A stretch of 33,507 nt of DNA. Origin: Gammaproteobacteria bacterium (lineage in GTDB: Bacteria; Pseudomonadota; Gammaproteobacteria; PS1; Pseudothioglobaceae). Below are positions 1 through 11,300 of this stretch, one piece after another. The number at the start of each line of letters is the position of its first letter. The stretch's first letter is position 1. The position numbers were made by a program, and so were the translations under genes. The DNA is taken from the NCBI GenBank assembly GCA_016845205.1, contig JAERTA010000051.1:1-33507 (forward strand), given 5' to 3'. Under the pieces are notes generated by a model that ran no database searches, had not been told where the DNA came from, and saw only the letters and a list, made by a program, of their open reading frames with translations.

Positions 1-22
1 AGTATTTGGGATGAATTAAGCA

Positions 23-50
23 TTGACTAAGATGCTTAACAAAGTATAAT
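23..50 (+). promoter_or_regulatory. sigma70-like promoter for tRNA cluster
   Basis: TTGACT - 16 nt - TATAAT, about 12 nt upstream of the first tRNA. Confidence 0.7.
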
Positions 51-61
51 TATCGTTTTTT

Positions 62-138
62 CGGAGTGTAGCGCAGTTTGGTAGCGTATCTGGTTTGGGA
101 CCAGGTGGTCGGGGGTTCAAATCCCTCCACTCCGACCA
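62..138 (+). tRNA. tRNA-Pro (anticodon TGG)
   Basis: 77 nt cloverleaf-compatible sequence CGGAGTG...CACTCCGACCA, anticodon loop GGTTTGGGACC, GGTTCAAAT T-loop, encoded CCA. Confidence 0.96.
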
Positions 139-167
139 AAAAACTTTTTCCTAGGGTTTTAAAAAAT

Positions 168-244
168 GCGCCCATAGCTCAGCTGGATAGAGCAACGGCC
201 TTCTAAGCCGTAGGTCTCACGTTCGAATCGTGATGGGCGTGCCA
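168..244 (+). tRNA. tRNA-Arg (anticodon TCT)
   Basis: GCGCCCATAGCTCAG...CCTTCTAAG...GTTCGAATC...TGGGCGTGCCA, encoded CCA. Confidence 0.96.
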
Positions 245-257
245 CTAAAAAGTTTAT

Positions 258-334
258 GGCGGGAATAGCTCAGTTGGTAGAGCCCCGGATTGTGATTCCG
301 GTTGTCGCGGGTTCGAACCCCGTTTCTCGCCCCA
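258..334 (+). tRNA. tRNA-His (anticodon GTG)
   Basis: GGCGGGAATAGCTCAG...GATTGTGATTC...GGTTCGAACCC...CTCGCCCCA with the extra 5' G typical of tRNA-His. Confidence 0.96.
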
Positions 335-370
335 CTTCTGTTAGTCGTGTTGTTCAAAAATTTAATCGCC

Positions 371-412
371 AAAAACAGGCAATCTTGTAAGCAGAGCTCC
401 GCTCACAGGCCT
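371..412 (-). terminator. putative intrinsic terminator of hslO
   Basis: Minus-strand TGTGAGCGGAGCTCTGCTTACA folds fully with G-U wobbles; outer AGGC/GCCT pairing followed by TTTTT. Confidence 0.5.
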
Positions 413-419
413 TACCCCA

Positions 420-1259
420 CTATTGTTTAGAAAAAATACGATCTAGATCTTGCTCATTAAAAAACAGGTGCTCATTGCAAATTTCATTATGAATGGAAAT
501 CTCGCCGCGTTCTTTAAGTAAGTTGCGTGCGTCTTCCTCTCCTAAATCAAAGATAATTTTTTCAAATCGCTTTCGATCTTGTTGACACTCATAATCAACT
601 TCATCTTGGGCAAATAATTGCACAGTCTCTTCATGAAAAAGTCGATGGAGTAATTGCTCTGCATCTAAGCTACACAATTCTTCATCGGTTGTTGTACTTG
701 CAAGCGCTGTTATTCTATTCCAGCCCTCTTCATCATTATTTTTAATTTCTGGCATTTTTTGAATCAACATGGCGGACAAATTATCTTTAGTTGATGACAC
801 CCAAAGCTTTGAATCCAGCTGCTCTGATTGTGAAAAATAATCCTCAAACGTTGGTATTAACCCCAGTGAATTTCTAGGAATAAGCGATTGAAAACTATGC
901 TCAGTTTGTGCATTGTATAAAGTAACTACCATTTGCCCTTCACCTAGTATGTCATCTAGGTTGTCACTTTCTTTAATAACACCATCAGATCTCACCATGC
1001 CGCGTATCTTCATATCATGCGTCACTTCTACCAATAGTAAACTCACCACGCCGTCACCTTGATATTGCATGGTTAGCTTGCCTTTATGTTTTAAGCCATT
1101 TGCCAACATTATGGCTAACGCACTAAGTTCGCCAAACAGTTGTCTAACTTGTGTTGTGTAACCACGATCCTCAATTAGTGATTGCCAAGTTTGATTAATA
1201 GACAAGTGTTGGCCGCGTATATTGAGATCTTTAAATAAAAAACGTTGAATATTGTTCAT
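420..1259 (-). CDS. hslO: Hsp33-family redox chaperone (degenerate C-terminal cysteine motif)
   Basis: 279 aa; Hsp33 core and C-terminal signature (RLFHEETVQLF...GEISIHNEICNEHLFF); two of the usual four Zn cysteines missing. Confidence 0.9.
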   Translation of the reverse strand: MNNIQRFLFKDLNIRGQHLSINQTWQSLIEDRGYTTQVRQLFGELSALAIMLANGLKHKGKLTMQYQGDGVVSLLLVEVTHDMKIRGMVRSDGVIKESDNLDDILGEGQMVVTLYNAQTEHSFQSLIPRNSLGLIPTFEDYFSQSEQLDSKLWVSSTKDNLSAMLIQKMPEIKNNDEEGWNRITALASTTTDEELCSLDAEQLLHRLFHEETVQLFAQDEVDYECQQDRKRFEKIIFDLGEEDARNLLKERGEISIHNEICNEHLFFNEQDLDRIFSKQ

Positions 1260-1300
1260 ACCACGATATTTTAAATGGCTTTGGTATTAAAATAAATTTT

Positions 1301-2125
1301 ATGCAGCGCATCATTGAACAAAAAATTATCAACCAATCTGATCAAGCCCTACTAATTGATGTGTTGGCTGATGCTACCTTACTTTCAAAACAAGCACTTA
1401 AGTCAGCCTTAGATAAAGGCTGTGTTTGGCTAAAAAGTGGAAAAAAAACCAACCGTGTTCGTCGTGTAAAAAAACCACTTAAAACTGGAGATGAGGTTTT
1501 TATTTATTTCAATGAAAAAATTCTATCTTCTACTCCTAATGAGCCCGAATTATTACTTGATAAAAAAGACTACAGTATTTGGTTTAAGCCTGCAGGTGTG
1601 TTTGCCCAAGGATCAAAATGGGGGGATCACTGTTCACTAACCAGATTGGCAGAAAAATCACTGAATAAAAATAGCTTTTTAGTACATCGACTTGATCGTG
1701 CCACCAGTGGCATCATGATGGTTGCACATACCAAGCGCGCAGCCAGAGATTTATCAAAACTTTTCTCCGATCGAAAGATAAATAAAACTTATCTGGCTAT
1801 TGTTGAAGGTAAGTTTAATAACAATACACTAACAATCAATAAAAAAATTGATGGCAAACATGCGATTAGCCACATCAAATTATTAACTTATGTCAACAAC
1901 AAATCTTTGCTTGAAGTACGTATTGAAACTGGCAGGAAACACCAAATTAGAAAGCATTTAAGTGGAGTTAATTATCCTATTATTGGTGACAGACTTTACG
2001 GTAGTGCAGATAAAAGCTACCCAGAAGATTTACAACTACAAGCCGTACATTTAAATTTCACTTGTCCAATTAATAATCAAGATATAGTTGTTAAACTACC
2101 CAGTCAGCAAAAACTATCGCTTTAG
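1301..2125 (+). CDS. RluA/RluC/RluD-type pseudouridine synthase with S4-like N-terminus
   Basis: 274 aa; HRLDRATSGIMMVAHTKRAARDL motif, TYLAIVEG, GRKHQIRKHL. Confidence 0.88.
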   Translation: MQRIIEQKIINQSDQALLIDVLADATLLSKQALKSALDKGCVWLKSGKKTNRVRRVKKPLKTGDEVFIYFNEKILSSTPNEPELLLDKKDYSIWFKPAGVFAQGSKWGDHCSLTRLAEKSLNKNSFLVHRLDRATSGIMMVAHTKRAARDLSKLFSDRKINKTYLAIVEGKFNNNTLTINKKIDGKHAISHIKLLTYVNNKSLLEVRIETGRKHQIRKHLSGVNYPIIGDRLYGSADKSYPEDLQLQAVHLNFTCPINNQDIVVKLPSQQKLSL

Positions 2126-2127
2126 AA

Positions 2128-2364
2128 CTATTCACAATCTCTTTCAACTTCGCGATCCCAAATAGCAGGAATGATAATAGTCAAACACTCAGTAACACTT
2201 AAATTTTCACAAATAGCGGGCTCATCATCCCTAAGCGGGTGCTTGTGTTTTGGTACGATTGGCGTGTTGGTATCTTTTACAACCACGTTCTGATCACTCT
2301 TCTGATCTTCACAACCAGACAACAACAAAACCAATAGTAAAAAAACTTTAATCATTAGTATCAT
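2128..2364 (-). CDS. small putative lipoprotein
   Basis: 78 aa; hydrophobic leader with lipobox-like LLLSGC; no recognised family. Confidence 0.5.
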   Translation of the reverse strand: MILMIKVFLLLVLLLSGCEDQKSDQNVVVKDTNTPIVPKHKHPLRDDEPAICENLSVTECLTIIIPAIWDREVERDCE

Positions 2365-2378
2365 TGTAACCCAACAGA

Positions 2379-2407
2379 CTTGAATCTAGTTGATAATACC
2401 CCTATAT
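2379..2407 (+). promoter_or_regulatory. sigma32-like heat-shock promoter upstream of htpX
   Basis: CTTGAAT - 13 nt - CCCCTATAT, close to the heat-shock consensus CTTGAAA-N13-15-CCCCATNT; AAGGA SD follows before ATG 2440. Confidence 0.6.
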
Positions 2408-2439
2408 ATTAAGTTAACTGACTAATAAGGAAAAAATCC

Positions 2440-3327
2440 ATGAAGCGAATCTTTCTATTTTTAATGACCAATATCGCCATTCTTGTCTTACTCAGCATTA
2501 CGCTAAGCTTGCTCGGCGTCGAGGGAATTTTAAAAGACAATGGTTCTGATTTAGACTTGCAAGCGCTGCTTATTTTTTCTGCTGTATTTGGCTTTGGTGG
2601 CGCCTTTATTTCACTCTTGGTTTCAAAGTGGATGGCAAAACGCATGACCGGTGCAGTCGTTATCGAGTCACCAAGTAGCAACCTAGAAAAATGGCTGATT
2701 GAAACTGTTGAAAAGCAAGCAAAAATTGTTGGTATTAAAATGCCAGAAGTGGCAATTTTTCCATCGAATGCAATGAATGCTTTTGCCACTGGTGCTAGCA
2801 AAAATAAAGCCTTAGTTGCTGTCTCTCAAGGCTTGTTAGATTCAATGAGTCAAGGCGAAATTGAAGCGGTGGTTGGCCATGAGATGAGTCATGTGGCTAA
2901 TGGCGACATGGTGACTTTGACTTTAATACAAGGCGTGGTTAACACCTTTGTGATTTTCTTCTCACGAGTGATTGGGCATATTGTTGATCGTGTAATTCTA
3001 AAAAATAACCGAGGCCATGGTATTGGTTACTTTGTTACTACTTTGTTCGCACAAATTGTTTTATCAATTCTTGCTTCCACTATCGTTATGTATGTCTCTA
3101 GAAAACGTGAGTTTGTTGCTGATACTGGTGGTGCAGACCTAGCAGGACACCAAAATATGATTAATGCATTAAAACGCTTGGGTCAAGTAGAGCCTAACGC
3201 TCTGCCCGAGCAAATGGCGGCATTTGGTATTGATGATAAAAAAGGTTTTGCTTCGTGGTTTTCATCACACCCACCGATAGAGGCACGTATTGAAGCATTA
3301 GAAAAGCGCGCAATGGGGCAACAATAA
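2440..3327 (+). CDS. htpX: membrane protease HtpX
   Basis: 295 aa; TM segments, VGHEMSHVANGDMVT HExxH zinc motif, SSHPPIEARIEAL C-terminus. Confidence 0.96.
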   Translation: MKRIFLFLMTNIAILVLLSITLSLLGVEGILKDNGSDLDLQALLIFSAVFGFGGAFISLLVSKWMAKRMTGAVVIESPSSNLEKWLIETVEKQAKIVGIKMPEVAIFPSNAMNAFATGASKNKALVAVSQGLLDSMSQGEIEAVVGHEMSHVANGDMVTLTLIQGVVNTFVIFFSRVIGHIVDRVILKNNRGHGIGYFVTTLFAQIVLSILASTIVMYVSRKREFVADTGGADLAGHQNMINALKRLGQVEPNALPEQMAAFGIDDKKGFASWFSSHPPIEARIEALEKRAMGQQ

Positions 3328-3332
3328 AACAA

Positions 3333-4109
3333 ATGGCAATCGCAATAAAATCTAAAGACGAGATAGCAAAAATGCGTGTAGCTGGCCACTTAGCTGCTGA
3401 CGTATTGGACATGATCACACCAATGGTTAAAGCGGGCATCACCACGGATGAACTAAATACAATCTGTCATGATTATATTGTCAATACACAAGACGCAATA
3501 CCTGCGCCGCTAGATTATCACGGTTTTCCAAAATCAATTTGCACCAGTGTTAACAATGTGGTGTGTCACGGCATCCCTGGAGATAAAAAATTAAAAAAAG
3601 GCGATATTGTTAATATTGACATCACAGTAATTAAAGACGGCTATCATGGCGACACCTCTAAAATGTTTATTATTGGCAAATCTAGTGTTAAAGCCCAACG
3701 CATTTGTCGGATTGCACAAGAATGCCTTTATATAGGCATTCAGCAAGTTAAACCGGGTGTCCGACTAGGCGAAATTGGAAAAGCCATTGGTCAACATGCA
3801 GTCAAAAACAACTGCTCTATCGTTCGTGACTATTGTGGACATGGCATTGGTCGAGAGTTTCATACAGAGCCTCAGGTTAATCATTACGACAACGGGCTTA
3901 CTGAACAAAGCCCCACTCTTGAAGAAGGCATGACTTTCACCATTGAACCCATGGTAAATTTAGGTGGATTCGAAGTGGCCACCTCCAAGATAGATGGTTG
4001 GACTGTAACAACGAAAGATAGGTCTCTTTCTGCACAATGGGAGCACACAATTTTGGTCACCAAAGATGGCTATGAAATCCTTACACTTAGAAGTGAAGAA
4101 AATATCTAG
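3333..4109 (+). CDS. map: type I methionine aminopeptidase
   Basis: 258 aa; INNVVCHGIP, GDIVNIDITV, HGIGREFHTEPQV, EGMTFTIEPM motifs. Confidence 0.96.
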   Translation: MAIAIKSKDEIAKMRVAGHLAADVLDMITPMVKAGITTDELNTICHDYIVNTQDAIPAPLDYHGFPKSICTSVNNVVCHGIPGDKKLKKGDIVNIDITVIKDGYHGDTSKMFIIGKSSVKAQRICRIAQECLYIGIQQVKPGVRLGEIGKAIGQHAVKNNCSIVRDYCGHGIGREFHTEPQVNHYDNGLTEQSPTLEEGMTFTIEPMVNLGGFEVATSKIDGWTVTTKDRSLSAQWEHTILVTKDGYEILTLRSEENI

Positions 4110-4150
4110 CCTGTGCTAAAATAATGCTTTTATTATTAAGTGACTAAGCG

Positions 4151-4744
4151 TTGAAAAACCTAAGAAACTATTTTATCTCCGGCTTACTTTTTTGGATTCC
4201 ATTAGGGCTAAGTATTGTCGTTATTAAATTCTTTTTAGAATTAGTTAACGACATTGTTCCACCTGAATATTTACCTGAAACATTGTTCAACCTTGGAGAC
4301 TCAATTCCTGGTTCTGGCATTATTTGGGTAATATTAATTATTGTGGTTACTGGTGCCTTGGTTAGCAATTTTATTGGCAAAAAATTGCTTGCGCTTTGGG
4401 AAAAACTCCTCAATAGAATTCCAGGGTTTCGTGGTATTTATAATGCCCTTAAAAAGCTATCAGACACAGTTTTAAGCACCTCTGGCGATAGTTTTAAAAA
4501 AGCCGTATTAGTTGAATACCCACGCAAAGGTATGTGGACTATCGCCTTTCAAACCGGCAATTACCATGGCGAGGTTGAAAAGAAAATTGGCGAAGAGATT
4601 ATCAATATTTATGTACCAACGACGCCCAACCCAACTTCTGGATTTTTCATCATGCTACCAAAAAATGATGTCATTGAGCTAGACATGAGCGTTGATGAGG
4701 CATTTAAACTAATTATTTCTACTGGTGTGGTTACACCAAATTAA
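4151..4744 (+). CDS. DUF502 family membrane protein
   Basis: 197 aa, TTG start; two TM segments, [17 protein letters not shown] and [13 protein letters not shown] motifs typical of DUF502. Confidence 0.85.
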   Translation: MKNLRNYFISGLLFWIPLGLSIVVIKFFLELVNDIVPPEYLPETLFNLGDSIPGSGIIWVILIIVVTGALVSNFIGKKLLALWEKLLNRIPGFRGIYNALKKLSDTVLSTSGDSFKKAVLVEYPRKGMWTIAFQTGNYHGEVEKKIGEEIINIYVPTTPNPTSGFFIMLPKNDVIELDMSVDEAFKLIISTGVVTPN

Positions 4745-4761
4745 ACAAGGATGGACTAAAA

Positions 4762-6513
4762 ATGAGAACGCATTATTGTGGTGAATTAAACAAAGACAAC
4801 ATCGGCCAAACGGTTGAAATTTGCGGCTGGGTAAATCGTCGTCGCGACCATGGTGGTGTCATATTTTTGGATATGCGCGATAAGCGCGGCATTGCACAAG
4901 TGGTTATCAACCCTGATAATGCCGACTTCATACTAGCAGAATCTATTCGTAATGAATTTGTCTTGAAAATTACTGGTCAAGTGATTGCCAGAGGTGAGGG
5001 TTTGGTTAATCCAAAGTTAGCCACAGGAGAGATAGAAATTGTCGCAAATAATATTGAAATTTTAAACGCCTCTAAACCAGTTCCATTCCAAATTGATTCA
5101 ACTGACACTTCGGAAGAAGTGCGTCTTAAATATCGCTACTTAGATTTACGACGCGACGAGATGCAGCAGCGCCTTCGCTTGCGTTCTAAAGTGACGCATT
5201 TTATGCGTGAATTTATGGATAGCAATGACTTCTTAGATATTGAAACCCCTTTTTTAACCAAGGCCACACCCGAAGGTGCACGTGATTATTTAGTGCCTTC
5301 ACGTACGCATCCAGGTGATTTTTTTGCGCTACCGCAATCACCTCAATTGTTCAAACAATTGTTAATGATGTCGGGCTTTGAGCGCTATTATCAAATTGTT
5401 AAATGTTTTAGAGACGAAGACTTGCGTGCTGATCGCCAGCCGGAATTTACCCAGCTTGATGTTGAAACTTCATTCATGGATGAAAATGAAATCATGGCAA
5501 TGATGGAAGAAATGACACGCGGCATGTTCAAATCTGTGATTAATGTTGATTTGCCTAACGAATTCCCAACCATTACTTATGCAGACGCCATGAGTCTATA
5601 TGGAGTTGATCGTCCTGATATGCGTATCCCAATGCAAATTACTGATATGGATAAGCTTATGCAAAGTGTTGACTTTAAAGTATTCTCGGGCCCTGCTAAT
5701 GATGCCAAGAGCCGTGTAGCCGCACTTAAAGTACCTGGTGGTGCAACCATCAGTCGTAAAAATATCGATAAATACACTAAATATGTCAGCATTTATGGTG
5801 CCAAAGGTTTGGCTTATATCAAACTTAATGAAGACGGGCCTGCTTCACCAATCTTAAAATTCTTAGGCGATGAAGTAACCGCCAAAGTTATTGAAATGAC
5901 CGGCGCACAAACCGGTGATATTATTTTCTTTGGTGCAGATAAAACTAAAATTGTTAACGAGGCATTAGGTAACTTACGCGAACAACTGGCTAAAGATCTA
6001 GACTTATTCGAATCTGAATGGGCGCCAATTTGGGTGGTAGACTTCCCAATGTTTGATGTAGAAGATGATGGCTCTTTAAATGCAATTCATCATCCATTTA
6101 CCGCGCCTAGTGTCGATGCTAACACACTAGAAACAACAGCTGATAGTGCGCTTTCTCGTGCCTATGACTTAGTTATTAATGGCTCTGAAGTCGGTGGCGG
6201 CTCTATTCGTATTCACCAAGTTGAAATACAGCAAACGGTATTAAAGCTTTTGGGTATTTCTGATGATGAAGCACAAGATAAATTTGGTTTCTTGCTTGAT
6301 GCGCTTGAGTATGGCTGCCCACCTCATGGTGGCATGGCTTTTGGTCTTGATCGCTTAGTTATGATCATGACTGGTGCAGATTCAATTCGTGAAGTAATTG
6401 CTTTCCCTAAAACTCAAACGGCTGCTTGTTTGTTGACTGCTGCGCCTGCCGGTGTACCAAGAAAAGTTTTAAGAGAACTTAGTGTTAAAGTGAGTTTGCC
6501 AGAAAAAGATTAA
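4762..6513 (+). CDS. aspS: aspartyl-tRNA synthetase
   Basis: 583 aa; [13 protein letters not shown]-type OB domain, [31 protein letters not shown] class II motifs. Confidence 0.97.
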   Translation: MRTHYCGELNKDNIGQTVEICGWVNRRRDHGGVIFLDMRDKRGIAQVVINPDNADFILAESIRNEFVLKITGQVIARGEGLVNPKLATGEIEIVANNIEILNASKPVPFQIDSTDTSEEVRLKYRYLDLRRDEMQQRLRLRSKVTHFMREFMDSNDFLDIETPFLTKATPEGARDYLVPSRTHPGDFFALPQSPQLFKQLLMMSGFERYYQIVKCFRDEDLRADRQPEFTQLDVETSFMDENEIMAMMEEMTRGMFKSVINVDLPNEFPTITYADAMSLYGVDRPDMRIPMQITDMDKLMQSVDFKVFSGPANDAKSRVAALKVPGGATISRKNIDKYTKYVSIYGAKGLAYIKLNEDGPASPILKFLGDEVTAKVIEMTGAQTGDIIFFGADKTKIVNEALGNLREQLAKDLDLFESEWAPIWVVDFPMFDVEDDGSLNAIHHPFTAPSVDANTLETTADSALSRAYDLVINGSEVGGGSIRIHQVEIQQTVLKLLGISDDEAQDKFGFLLDALEYGCPPHGGMAFGLDRLVMIMTGADSIREVIAFPKTQTAACLLTAAPAGVPRKVLRELSVKVSLPEKD

Positions 6514-6522
6514 ATCAATAAC

Positions 6523-7470
6523 GTGTCAATTCAAGATCAAATAAAAGCTGAACTTAAGGCTCGTAACGCTGTACTGGTTGCGCATTATTATGTCAGCGGT
6601 GATTTGCAAACCCTAGCAGAAGAAAGTGGCGGCATTGTTTCTGACTCATTAGAAATGGCACGTTTTGGACAAAACTGCGATGCCGACACCATTGTTGTTG
6701 CAGGGGTTAAATTTATGGGGGAAACGGCTAAAATTCTCTCTCCTGAAAAAACCATTTTAGTGCTTGATGAGGCCGCTACTTGTTCATTAGATGAAGACTG
6801 TCCTATTCAAGAATTTTCTGATTTTTGTGACAAACACCCTGATAGAAAGGTAGTGGTTTATGCCAACACTTCTGCCGAAGTCAAAGCAAGAGCAGACTGG
6901 GTAGTAACTTCAGGTAGTGCGCTCACTGTTGCTAAACATTTACACGAACAAGGTGAGAAAATCCTTTGGGCGCCTGACAAACATTTAGGTCATTACGTGC
7001 AAACTCAAATAGGTGCTGACATGGTTTTATGGCAAGGCTCTTGTGTAGTACATGAGCGCTTTAAAGCAGACGCACTAAAAACACTCAAAGCAAAACACCC
7101 CGAAGCAGCTGTATTAGTACACCCTGAATCACCGAAATCAGTGGTTGACTTAGCTGATGTCGTAGGTTCTACCACGGCACTCATTAATGCCGTTAGAGAC
7201 AGAGATGAATCCATCTTTATTGTAGCGACTGACAATGGTATTTTTCACAAAATGCATGAAGTGGCACCCGATAAAAAACTGATTGAGGCCCCTACTATGG
7301 GCGTTGGTGCAGACTGTGAATCTTGTGCCCATTGTGAATGGATGGCAATGAACACTTTAGACAACTGCTTAGACACCTTAAAAACTGGAAAAAATGAAAT
7401 ACTCATTAATTCAAATGTTGCTAAAAAAGCAAAGGAATCCATACAAAAATTACTCGACTTTACTGCATAA
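6523..7470 (+). CDS. nadA: quinolinate synthase A
   Basis: 315 aa, GTG start; [45 protein letters not shown]. Confidence 0.96.
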   Translation: MSIQDQIKAELKARNAVLVAHYYVSGDLQTLAEESGGIVSDSLEMARFGQNCDADTIVVAGVKFMGETAKILSPEKTILVLDEAATCSLDEDCPIQEFSDFCDKHPDRKVVVYANTSAEVKARADWVVTSGSALTVAKHLHEQGEKILWAPDKHLGHYVQTQIGADMVLWQGSCVVHERFKADALKTLKAKHPEAAVLVHPESPKSVVDLADVVGSTTALINAVRDRDESIFIVATDNGIFHKMHEVAPDKKLIEAPTMGVGADCESCAHCEWMAMNTLDNCLDTLKTGKNEILINSNVAKKAKESIQKLLDFTA

Positions 7471-7515
7471 AAGGTAAAATCTTGGTTTATTAATAAATTT
7501 AAAGAAATATAGATT

Positions 7516-7540
7516 TTTCATCCTTTATAAAAGGATGAAA
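7516..7540. repeat. perfect 11-bp inverted repeat (3-nt loop) in yebC 5' region
   Basis: TTTCATCCTTT-ATA-AAAGGATGAAA, upstream of SD AGGAG (7551). Confidence 0.75.
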
Positions 7541-7562
7541 GGCTGGATTTAGGAGCAATAAA

Positions 7563-8303
7563 ATGGCAGGACATTCTAAATGGCACAACATTCAGCATCG
7601 AAAAGGTGCACAAGATGCCAAGCGCGGCAAGATATTTACCAAGTTAATTAAAGAGATTGTTATTGCTGCTAAAACCGGTGGTGGTGTGATTGAAAACAAT
7701 CCTGGACTGCGCATGGTCATTGATAAAGCCTTGGCTGCTAACATGAAGCGTGACACCATTGAAAACGCAGTTAAACGTGGTAGTGGTGATCTAGAAGGTG
7801 AAAACTACGATGAAGTACGTTATGAAGGTTATGGTTTAGGTGGTACCGCAATCATGGTTGACACTTTAACAGATAATCGCAACCGCACCGTAGCTGATGT
7901 AAGGCATGCATTTTCCAAACATGGTGGTAATTTAGGTACTGACGGCTCTGTGGCTTATTTATTTAACAAGCAAGGCTTTATTAGCTTTGCCTCAGGTGAT
8001 GAAGACCAGATTATGGAAGCAGCACTTGATGCTGGCGCAGAAGATGTGATTAGCAACGACGATGGTTCAATTGATGTCATCACCACACCTGAAGATTTCT
8101 TTACCGTAAAAGATGCACTGTCTGATGCAGGGCTTGAGGCAAGCCACGCTGAAGTGACTATGGAGCCAGCCAATCGTGTTGAGCTTAATCTAGGCGACGC
8201 AGAAAAATTCATGAAACTCATTGACCGACTAGAAGACCTTGATGACACACAAGAAGTCTATCATAATGCTGATATTTCAGACGAGGTGATGGCGCAATTA
8301 TGA
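7563..8303 (+). CDS. yebC: YebC/PmpR family protein
   Basis: 246 aa; [28 protein letters not shown]. Confidence 0.96.
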   Translation: MAGHSKWHNIQHRKGAQDAKRGKIFTKLIKEIVIAAKTGGGVIENNPGLRMVIDKALAANMKRDTIENAVKRGSGDLEGENYDEVRYEGYGLGGTAIMVDTLTDNRNRTVADVRHAFSKHGGNLGTDGSVAYLFNKQGFISFASGDEDQIMEAALDAGAEDVISNDDGSIDVITTPEDFFTVKDALSDAGLEASHAEVTMEPANRVELNLGDAEKFMKLIDRLEDLDDTQEVYHNADISDEVMAQL

Positions 8304-11300
8304 TCCACACCCATCAAGGTATTAGCGCTCTTGGTGCTTTTAAAACCAAAGCTTTACAAACAAAAATATCGAAAGCACAACCTGGTTTAAACTTATTATC
8401 AGCCGAATTTATTCACTTTGCTGATCTTAACGAAGCACTTAGCGAAGTAGAAACGAGTCACCTTGATCATCTACTGTCTTACACACCAGCATTGCCGGCT
8501 AATTCAGCACAATCGAGTATTGTTGTTATCCCTAGATTGGGTACTATTTCACCTTGGTCATCTAAGGCCACTGATATTGTGCATTTATGCGATATTAATA
8601 AAATTAATCGTATTGAACGTGCAACTATTTACCATTTTGATGCCAAAATTACCGAATCAACACAGGTGTTGTCTGCCATCATGGACAAAATGACCGAATC
8701 AGTATTAGATTCGATTGACGATGCGCATACTATTTTTGATAATTTTGAGCCACAACCCTTTGCTGGCGTTGATATTCTAGCCAACGGTAAATCAGCCTTA
8801 GAAAAAACCAATATTGAGCTTGGTTTAGCGCTCAGCGATGGTGAGATTGATTACCTAGTCGAAAGCTTTACAAAATTAGAACGAAACCCAACTGACATTG
8901 AACTGATGATGTTTGCCCAAGCAAACTCAGAGCATTGTCGTCACAAAATATTTAATGCTGACTGGAGTATTGACGGTGTTGAACAAGCCAAGAGCTTATT
9001 CTCGATGATTCGCAACACTTATCACAAACACCCAGAAGGCTTACTTAGTGTTTATTCCGACAACTCAGCTGTCATGGAAGGCTTTGAGGGTGAGCGTTTT
9101 TATGCTGATGAAAATGGAAAATACATTAGCTCAAAAGAACATAGGGCTATCTTAATGAAGGTTGAAACGCACAACCATCCTACTGCAATTGCCCCGCATC
9201 CAGGTGCGGCTACCGGCTCTGGTGGTGAGATTCGTGATGAAGGCGCTACAGGTCAAGGCTCAAAGCCAAAAGTAGGCTTATGTGGCTTTAGTGTTTCCAA
9301 CCTTAAAATCAACAATGCTCAACAACCTTGGGAAGTGGATTATGGTAAGCCTAATCAAATCGTCTCAGCACTTGATATTATGCTTGAAGGGCCAATTGGC
9401 GCTGCTGCATTTAATAACGAATTTGGCCGACCAAATACTTTGGGTTATTTTAGATCTTTTGAACAGCAAACGCCAAATGGTGAAGTGCGTGGCTATCACA
9501 AGCCAATCATGTTGGCTGGTGGCCTAGGGCATATTCAAGAGCAACACATTGAAAAAGGCAATATTCCTGCTGGCAGTAAGATTATTGTACTTGGCGGCCC
9601 AGCAATGCTGATTGGCCTCGGCGGTGGTGCTGCATCCAGTGTTAAAAGTGGCGAACAAAGTGAAGACTTGGATTTTGCTTCTGTACAGCGTGCCAACCCT
9701 GAAATGGAACGACGTGCTCAAGAAGTGATTGACCGTTGTGCTAATTTAGGTAATAACAATCCAATTATCTCAATTCATGATATTGGTGCGGGTGGCTTAT
9801 CAAACGGTTTACCAGAATTGGTGAATGATTCAGGTCGTGGCGGTCGATTTGAGCTACGCAATATTCCGAATGATGACAACCAAATGTCACCATTGGAAAT
9901 CTGGTGTAATGAGTCTCAAGAGCGTTATGTGCTTGCTATTGCACCTACCAGCTTAGATTTATTTGGTGATATTTGTGAGCGTGAACGTGCACCATTCGCC
10001 GTACTTGGTGAATCAACCAAAGAACAAGAATTGGTTTTAAGTGACTCACTGTTCAACAATAATCCAATTGACATGCCGATGGGTGTTTTATTAGGCAACC
10101 CGCCAAAAACCAGTATTGATGCACAAACCCCTATTGACAATCTTAACGCACTAGATGTTAGTAGCATCAAACTTGATGAGGCAATTACTCGTATCTTGCA
10201 ATTACCAACCGTTGCTAGTAAAAATTTCTTAATCACCATTGGTGATCGAAGTGTGACTGGTATGGTTGCTCGTGATCAATTTGTAGGCCCGTGGCAAGTG
10301 CCGGTGGCTGATTGTGCAATTTCATTGGCAGATTATGTCGGCTATCAGGGTGAGATTATGTCTATGGGCGAAAAAACACCATTGGCATTAGTAAATGCTG
10401 AATCTGCCGCCAGAATGACCATTGGTGAAGCGCTAACCAATATGCTCGGTGGTTATGTTGAAGATATTCACCATATTAGCCTAAGCGCAAACTGGATGAG
10501 TGCTAGCGGCCACCCAGGCGAAGACGCTAAATTATTTGAAGCGGTTAAATCAGTTGGTATGGACTTATGTCCAGAGTTAGGCTTAACCGTGCCGGTTGGT
10601 AAAGATTCAATGTCAATGAGAAGCTCTTGGGTTGAAAATGATAAAGACAAAGCCGTGACTGCACCGCTATCATTAATCATCACCGCATTTAGTAAAACGC
10701 CAGATGCAAGATTACAAATCACACCACTACTAAATACAGACGAAGCTTCTGAACTTTGGCTAATCGACTTGGGCTTCGGCCAAAACAGAATGGGTGGCTC
10801 ATGTCTAGCACAGGTGTACAATCAAGTTGGTAATATTGCGCCAAACCTTGACGATGGCTCGGTATTTAAAAACTTTTTCAGTGTCATTAATCAGCTTAAC
10901 AAAGATGGATTGATTAATGCTTATCACGATCGAAGTGATGGTGGTGTGATCACCACGCTACTCGAGATGGCTTTTGCCTCGCATTGTGGCCTTGATATCC
11001 AAACCTCTGAGCAAAACATCACTGATCTGTTTAATGAAGAATTAGGTTGCGTTATTCAAGTAAGTAACAATAACAAAGACGCTGTAACGCAAGCTTTAGC
11101 AACAGCAGGGTTGAGTAATTGCACACGCCACATTGCCAACATTAACGATACAGATAATATCCAAATTCATGCAGACGACAAAGTACTGTTTAAACAATCT
11201 CGTACACAATTGCAATCTTTATGGTCATCTACTTCCTATGAAATAGCCAAATTGCGTGATAACCCTCAGTGCGCTGAAGAGGAATTTGCAGGCATTGTTG

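Noticed and set aside
3183-3445. Overlapping antisense ORFs (68 and 83 aa) at the htpX/map junction, and similar 60-117 aa ORFs opposite purL, dxs, nadA, leuC and yebC
   Set aside because: All are antisense or out of frame to clear conserved genes, with no recognisable families or SDs.
4117-4150. AATAAT-gctttt-ATTATT inverted repeat between map and the DUF502 gene as a terminator
   Set aside because: Pure A/T stem with no following U tract; expected by chance in AT-rich DNA.
7471-7562. Riboswitch-like leader before yebC
   Set aside because: Only a single simple hairpin is visible; no conserved riboswitch core was recognised.
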